64,000 nt of DNA from Myrica gale (Eukaryota > Streptophyta > Magnoliopsida > Fagales > Myricaceae). The stretch is from assembly GCA_963930655.1 (NCBI GenBank), contig OZ005617.1:19394068-19458067 (forward strand), read 5' to 3'. The position numbers were made by a program, and so were the translations under genes. This document shows, piece by piece, positions 58,170 to 64,000 of the stretch (within the stretch, counting starts at the first letter, position 1; every line of letters begins with the position of its first letter). The notes beneath the pieces are model-generated. The model did no database searches. It was not told the DNA's origin and worked only from the letters and a program-made list of their open reading frames with translations.

Positions 58170-59189
58170 CCTTATTTTTAACGGACGTGACGGAAGTACC
58201 ATATTTAAAATAAAAAAACAAAAAATTTCAAGGACTTGTTTAATGATTTTTTAAGCACTGAGAGTTACTTGTTAAACAAGTAAACAACATTAACCATATA
58301 ATAATTTTACTCGATTTTTAAAACACGATAGCATTATTGCGGTGGACGGTCTACAATTATCATAAAAAGTCAACACGTTTTAGTACATAGTTTGTTCTGA
58401 AATTTGAAGGTTGGTTGGTGTATGGGAGAGTATTTTATACAAGACATTCTCGATCGTTATGGTAGCTAGCGTTGAATTCACAGTGCCGAGGTAGCTTGTG
58501 ATGTTTACAGTGTTGAACAAGTCTGACTTGAGTACGACGTCGTAAGACTAGGCAGTCATGCACAAGACTAGGCAGGCCAGAAGCAAACTCCATTTGTGTG
58601 TGGAAATATACCTTAACATGGGTCTAGGGTTTCTGAGAGGTTGACCTAAGGTAGGGCATGGAGGACTAAAACAAGTCAAAGTCCATGTAAAATTAAGGAG
58701 CTGGAGGTGAGTTTATTTTTTGTCTGCGGGGCCCAGTACCATGACTGTTTTGTGCTGTCTTCAAACAGCAAAAGGAAAACAATACGATTTTAGCTGGTAC
58801 ATCTAAACCGAAGGTCGTCAAGTCAAGACAAGCATCATATTGTAAAATAGAGTTACAGTTACATGTAGAAATTGATTTCTCTCTGTTGCTAATTGATACC
58901 GGAAAAAGCATGAGACGCACCTTGAGAGCGTACGGGATAGTCGGAATTCCGATAATAATAGTCAAGAACAATGATAGTAAGTGTTAGAATTTGCCATATC
59001 TCAAGACTAGGTAACATTGAGGAGGGCAGAATGCTTTAATTTTCTCTCTGGTATAAACTAATAGCCAAGACTAATGATCATTCAGAGTGTAGGAAGCGTA
59101 ATCTAACCACACAGTCACCAAAGGACACAACAGTCCTCTGTTGTTTTTGTGATTCTTTCTACGAAACTATTTATAAGGTCAGTTTTTCT
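58170..59189. other. Intergenic, nothing recognised
   Basis: Short ORFs only, without protein-like composition or known motifs. Confidence 0.4.
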
Positions 59190-59298
59190 TGTTGTTGAAA
59201 AGGGCTGATAGTTAGTTTATAGGTGTGAGGAAAAAGTTTCACCTCTTCAACTAATTTTTAACACTTTTGTAATTGAGAAAATCCAATACCACCTAACA
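59190..59298 (+). mobile_element. Partial LTR of the 6874-type TRIM family
   Basis: GGGCTGATAGTTAGTTTATA, GGTGTGAGGAAAAA, CTCTTCAACTAA and the end CCACCTAACA match in order the LTR of the TRIM at 6874-7250 read on its minus strand. The first ~20 LTR bases are not seen and no partner LTR was found nearby, so it is a solo or truncated LTR. Confidence 0.55.
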
Positions 59299-59458
59299 TT
59301 TAAAGCACACACGACAACCTTCCCCGTTACAGAAGTCTCACCTCTGTACCATTACTTTCCCCTGGTCATGTTGAACCATTGAATGATTCTCAATAGCTAG
59401 TTACAAACATGTCGTTTTTGCTACAAATATGATTTTAGTATAGATAAGAAAACACGAT

Positions 59459-60147
59459 CGACTAGATAAGCTACAGCTGAAGCTTCTCCCGCTCCCCTCT
59501 CCTCCTCTATTCTTGCCTTCTGTGACTGGAACCCTCAATAAACCCCATATTCCGGTCATTTTTAGGGGCTTTTTGGGCGTATTTGGTGATTAGATCTACG
59601 TTTGTCTAGAGGCTTTTGAAGACCACGACCGGCAGGAACGACATCTACATTGACTGGAGAAGCTTTCTGCACCGGCCAACTAGCGATGAGACAGCACGTG
59701 TGATCTCATGCACTGCCATGCGCGTGCGTGGATCTCACGCGCCCATCCCTTTATCTTCATTTTTAGCGGCAAGTGGTCTTCTCCGGTATGCACGAGCCAA
59801 GTGGCTGGCATCTGGACATCCACACACTCATCGTGATCATCTCCAATGACCGGCCGAGCGGCGCGTGTGGGCTCACGCGCGAGTGGAACTCACGCGCCTC
59901 CCCATGTTCAGATCTGATTGGTTTATCGCCTCTAGCTGTCTTCTGCCACCCTATTCAGCCATCGACTTTCCTTTTTCACTGGTCGTCTCAGCTTGCTGCC
60001 CTTCGTGGTTTTCCACCCTTATGGATCTCTACCTGTCTTTTTGGACTTGAGTTTGTAAGGTCCGGAGGGTCTAACACGTCCCTTAGAATATGTACGTGAG
60101 GTTTTCAAACTTTCTTAATCTTAATGAAAGTTTGATGTTTTGACTAA
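59459..60147 (+). mobile_element. Non-autonomous LINE-like retroposon, about 690 bp
   Basis: AAAACACGATC flanks both sides (59448-59458 and 60148-60158), and the insert ends in an A tract directly before the right copy. The 3' end carries AATGAAAGTTTGATGTTTTG, typical of a LINE 3' untranslated end. The interior is GC-rich relative to its surroundings (CACGCGCCC, CGGCCGAGCGGCGCG) and open in short frames, but I see no RT or endonuclease motif, so it is an internally deleted or 5'-leader-derived LINE. Confidence 0.65.
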
Positions 60148-60840
60148 AAAAAACACGATCCACTGGTCAGGCCAGCTGTCGAGCAAGCCTATTTGATTGA
60201 ATTGTTAGGTCAAAAGAATTTTGTTTTGAAATTTTCCTTTATTGCAAGCAACTCAAATTCTTTAATTCTTAATTACTGAAGAAGAAGAAGAAAAAATGTA
60301 ACAAAATAAAAGATTGACTTGACGAAAAGTCCGGTCACTGTCATCTGGAAATTAAAGGGTGACTAAAAGTTTCCGGTTTACCAAATTCCAATTGTAATAT
60401 ATATATATTAGATTTGGATGCAGAACAGATTATTGAGCATTTCAAGTCGGCACGAGACGAAATGTGGGCATCTTAATTGGTTCTACTGTTTTGAGTGCAG
60501 ATATTGACATTTTCTGATGCATTCAAGACTTTCTCAAGACGCGTAATCCCATGTCGCGTTTCAAATATTTCATTCTTTCATTTAACCTATGTTTTGTGAC
60601 ACGTGTTTTAATGCTAAAATTTTGGCCAACCTTAAATATATTGTTGGAAGTTGCAGAGAAAAGTTCAGGTTATTTTTCCCTCCAAATCGTCAAACATTTG
60701 ATTTAATCTTCTCTTAATCACTACCATATGCTATAGAAATCACAATAATTATTTATTTCAAAGCACTGGCTGATAAGCAAATTAATTTGCGCGCATGTTA
60801 AAATCATAATAACTATTAGAAGGTTACGCTTTGAATTAGG

Positions 60841-61912
60841 TTTAATTAGTCCACTAATCCTTGGGGTATGACTGAATCTCAAACTAGTCCTTATGAAATC
60901 CTTTGTGTCTTAAAGTGGTCATTATGTCGACTCGGTTGGTCCACTAACGAAATAAATCTCACATAGCTAACCGGGACACATCATCATCAATCACAAGTAG
61001 TCGCGTGGCTTCTAGTCACTCGGGGTGCAAAAGATCTGTCCAACATGACATTATGAGTTAATTAGTTCAACTTAGCAGTTTGAATGAATTGATGACACGT
61101 GACTACTTGCGATTGATGATGATGTATCCACGTTCAACCATGGTGTACATATATGATTTCAACGATTCTTAAGGAAATTAATCATCTTCCATTTGGGGTT
61201 GTGGGAAATGGAGGATTATACCAATAACTGAGCTGTCCATGCTTGCCAAAGAGGTGAAGAATCAAATCAATTAGTGAAGATTGTGCTGGTGGGTTTCTTT
61301 TTGCAAAACATTCATACGGACAGAGCTCAGTTGAAGAGGTACCAACAGTGGCCATGATTTCACTCCACCTCATCTAGATACCAAAGGAATTAATGTTGGA
61401 TTTTGAGGTGACCATGTGGCATGAGCTGTGCACTTCCTCTTGAATTTTCGGTCTGACTTCAGAGGCTTGTACAAGTAACTTCTGAATTTTCTTTGGTTAC
61501 TTCCTCTGTTTCTTGACTTTCATCAGATGTCGGGCAAACGGTGCCAAAAATGGTTGTGGAAAATCTTACCTGGAGATCTTCATGTCCACTCCAGGCAACT
61601 TCTGCAAATCCCAACAAAGCCGTGGCTGATGTCTACCTCATAATTCCTACCCTCTCCTTATTTTCATGTTGAATTCAAATTATTTTCTTTTCTTTTTTTC
61701 ATGCAAAACTGCTTGAAATAACTGAGCAACTGACAAATTTAACAAAGGAATAAACATATTTTGGCGAGATTTATTCCGTTAATAGAGCTAACATAGTTGA
61801 CGGAATGACAACTCCTGGACATGAAGAATTCCACAGGGATTAGTTTAGGATGAAATAAACCTTAGAGACCAGTTTGAAATTCGGTCATACCCTAGGAACT
61901 AGTTGTTGGCTT
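60841..61912. mobile_element. 1.07-kb inverted-repeat element, family D
   Basis: The left end (AGTCCACTAATCCTTGGGGT, ATGACTGAATCTCAAACTAGTCC) pairs in reverse complement with the right end (ACTAGTTCCTAGGGTATGAC, CGAATTTCAAACTGGTCTC), and the match continues to AATAAATCTC about 120 bp in. A nested palindrome (CATCATCAATCACAAGTAGT near 60983 and its partner near 61105) lies in the left half. The 56160-56290 sequence resembles the left arm. No coding capacity seen. Confidence 0.65.
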
Positions 61913-61913
61913 T

Positions 61914-63178
61914 TGTTCACAATCGATATTTTGATGATTTTAATAAATTGATTTAAGTTTACAAAATAGACATCTTTAAAGACAGAGCCATTTTTATCAA
62001 AGAGTCAAAGTCTAGAAGATTGAAGATCAAGAAGATGCAAGAAGTTCAAAAGTGAAGATTCAAGACCATAGGGTATAACCTTGTAACTCTTAGTTTCACT
62101 TTTAACAATGATTTGAATCACACACTTACATGTCTTTCAAAAAGTGCATAAACTGTTTTTGACCTCTTGTTTGAAAGTTTAAAAATGTTTTAATGGCTTT
62201 ATATCACCCTAATTGAACTCTCAAACATTTTGTATACTTATGGAAAGTCAGTCTTTAAAATTAGGTCAATCAAGTTGGTCAAAATCGTGTTTTTTAAAGA
62301 ACCGGATCATGTGTTTAAGTTGTAAAGGTCGACCAACTGGTGAAGCGATCAATCGGCCAACGACCGCTTGGTTTATCCATCGAACCGATATGTGGTAATT
62401 TCAAATAGATTCATTCTGACATTATGACCGTTGAGGTAACGGTAACCTGCAGCGGTTGACCGGTTCGTCGTGTATTTTTACAAATCGACCGCTAACTGCT
62501 ATAAACGGTCAGTTTTCTAATGAGACCTATTTAAAGCTATCTCTAAGCCTCATAAACAAGAGAGAACGATTACATATCATTTTATAGCTTTATAAATATC
62601 TTAAACCTTTTTATTTCATATTTCTCATATCATTCTAACAAATTACATCTTCACATCCTTGTCATTGTGTAAATCAAAAGAGATAGAGTTTTCCATTTTC
62701 TTTTTCACTCTTTGAGAGAGTTTATTTCCTGTATCTTCCTATTCAAGATAAGTGATTCTTTTAGTGAGGTTGTTCACTAAAGAATAAACTTAGAGAGAGT
62801 ATATCTCAAGCTTGGTTAGGTTGTGAGTGGTGCGCCCGAAAAACTACTTGGGTTGTGAGTGTTGAGCCCGAGAAAACACTTATAAGGTTCTCTAGCACTC
62901 GGAAGCTAGAGTGTACACTATTTGGAAGATAGTGGAAAAACCTCAAGGCTCGGTAAAATGAGCTTGATGAGTGGATGTAGGTGGGTTTGTCGAACCACCT
63001 AAAAATCTCGTGTTTGCTTCTCTAACCATACTTTTTACATTTAACACTTATTTACTTGTTGCATCAATATACTTGTGCTAAACTTTTCTTTACTTTGCAA
63101 ACACGATTTTGGGGGTTAAAAGTGAAATATTTTGAAAACTCAATGCACCCCCTATTGGGTTGTCTTAATCCTAGGATT
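61914..63178 (+). mobile_element. Copia-type LTR, unit 1
   Basis: 1265-bp unit beginning TGTTGGCTTTTGT. It carries hallmarks of Copia LTR ends: a GTGGATGTAGGTGGGTTTGT-CGAACCACC block (62970-63000) and GCACCCCCTATTGGGTTGTC near the 3' end. The next unit starts directly after it, with no internal region or TGGTATCAGAG primer site between them. Confidence 0.65.
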
Positions 63179-64000
63179 TATTGGCTTTTGTATACAATCG
63201 AGATTTTGATGATTTCAATAAATAGATCAAGTTTATAAAACAGACAAATTCAAAGACAAAGACGTTTTGATGAAAGAGTCAAAGACTTGAAGAAATAAGA
63301 GCAAGAAGATGCAAGAAGCTCAAAAGTGAAGTTTCAAGACCTTAGGGTATAAAACTTGTAACTTTTAGTTTCACTTTTGACAAGTATTATGAATCACACT
63401 TGCATATCTTTCAAAACGTACATAAACCGTTTTACCTTTTGTTTGAAAGATTAAAATGTTTTTAAAGGTTTTAAAACACCTCAATCAAACTCTCAAACCT
63501 TTCATATACTTATGGGAAGTAAGTTTTTAAAATTGGGTGTTTAAAAGTGGTAAAAAACATGGTTTTAAAAAAACCTGACTATGTTATTAAGTTGAGGAGG
63601 TCGACCGGCTGATTAAGTGGTCGACCAGTTGATTTTGTAAATAGATCCGTTGAGCTTCTGAAAATTTGACCGTTGAGTAACGGTAACTTGAAGCTGTCGA
63701 CCGGCTCGTTTTGACAGACGACCTCCAATGGCTATAAACGGCTAGTTTTCATATGTGGCCTATAAATACACCTTCATAACGTCCAAAATGTGAACACAAC
63801 AACCACATATCATTTAGACCACTTGAGAAATATTTCAAACCTTCATATTCCATATTTCTCATATCATTCATACAAAACACACTTTCATATCATTGTCTTT
63901 GTGTGAATCAAGAGATAGAGTTTTTCACTTCCATATCTACTTTATCAAGATAGTTATTGTTCTTCAATTTACCTTATCAATGAAGTGTTCCTTTAGTGAG
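63179..64000 (+). mobile_element. Copia-type LTR, unit 2 (cut by window end)
   Basis: Colinear with unit 1 at a 1265-bp offset (TTGGCTTTTG, CAATCGA.ATTTTGATGATTT, AAGAAGATGCAAGAAG, AAGTGAAG.TTCAAGACC), with many differences, so the two units are old relative to each other. It continues beyond position 64000. Confidence 0.65.

Noticed and set aside
1-64000. CRISPR arrays, bacterial operons, riboswitches, viral integrations
   Set aside because: Regular spaced repeats, ribosome-binding sites and viral coat or replicase motifs are absent; the gene structure is plant nuclear. The only reverse transcriptase belongs to a LINE.

Overview
This is nuclear DNA of a flowering plant, almost certainly a eudicot. 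The genes are intron-rich with GT-AG splice sites and plant-specific families (RBOH oxidase, HD-Zip I factor, plastid phosphoserine phosphatase). The intergenic DNA is AT-rich and packed with LINE, TRIM, MITE, Copia-LTR and Mutator-type insertions. There are no operons, CRISPR arrays or bacterial signals, and the species cannot be named from the sequence alone.

Layout: (1) 1-5691, + strand: the 3' eight exons of the mitochondrial ATP synthase gamma subunit gene; the first exon(s) lie before the window. Its intron 5 carries a 0.9-kb insertion with an 18-bp target duplication. (2) 5692-13093: retroelements, namely a tiny poly(A) retroposon, a short tandem repeat, a complete TRIM and a degenerate 5.7-kb LINE on the minus strand. 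(3) 13094-18700: a locus with two related 8-cysteine secreted peptides, one intact (14234-14509) and one split by a 307-bp MITE (17842-18481), among diverged duplicated flanks. (4) 19376-24444, minus strand: a complete 14-exon NADPH oxidase (RBOH) gene with a 353-bp TRIM in intron 4 and an inverted-repeat MITE in its last intron. (5) 27407-36484, + strand: a tandem pair of phosphoserine phosphatase genes with identical exon structure. The second is canonical with a long N-terminal extension; the first has lost that extension and changed active-site residues. (6) 38637-43067: a 4.4-kb Pack-MULE with a perfect 9-bp target duplication, carrying fragments of three unrelated genes (a DUF3475/PSI1-like gene, DHFR-TS and an ERD6-like sugar transporter). 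(7) 49846-51579, + strand: an HD-Zip class I gene of the ATHB-21/40/53 type, preceded by 6.8 kb without recognised genes. (8) 51580-64000: gene-poor DNA with a large fold-back element, several MITEs, a poly(A) retroposon, a partial TRIM LTR and two head-to-tail Copia-type LTR units, the second cut by the window end.

The intact genes serve unrelated tasks: respiration, apoplastic superoxide production, plastid serine synthesis, transcription and secreted peptides. The shared theme is turnover by mobile DNA. Most insertions can be defined to the base by their target duplications, and several lie inside genes. Exon limits were read by eye from splice sites, reading frame and remembered family sequences; no search was run.
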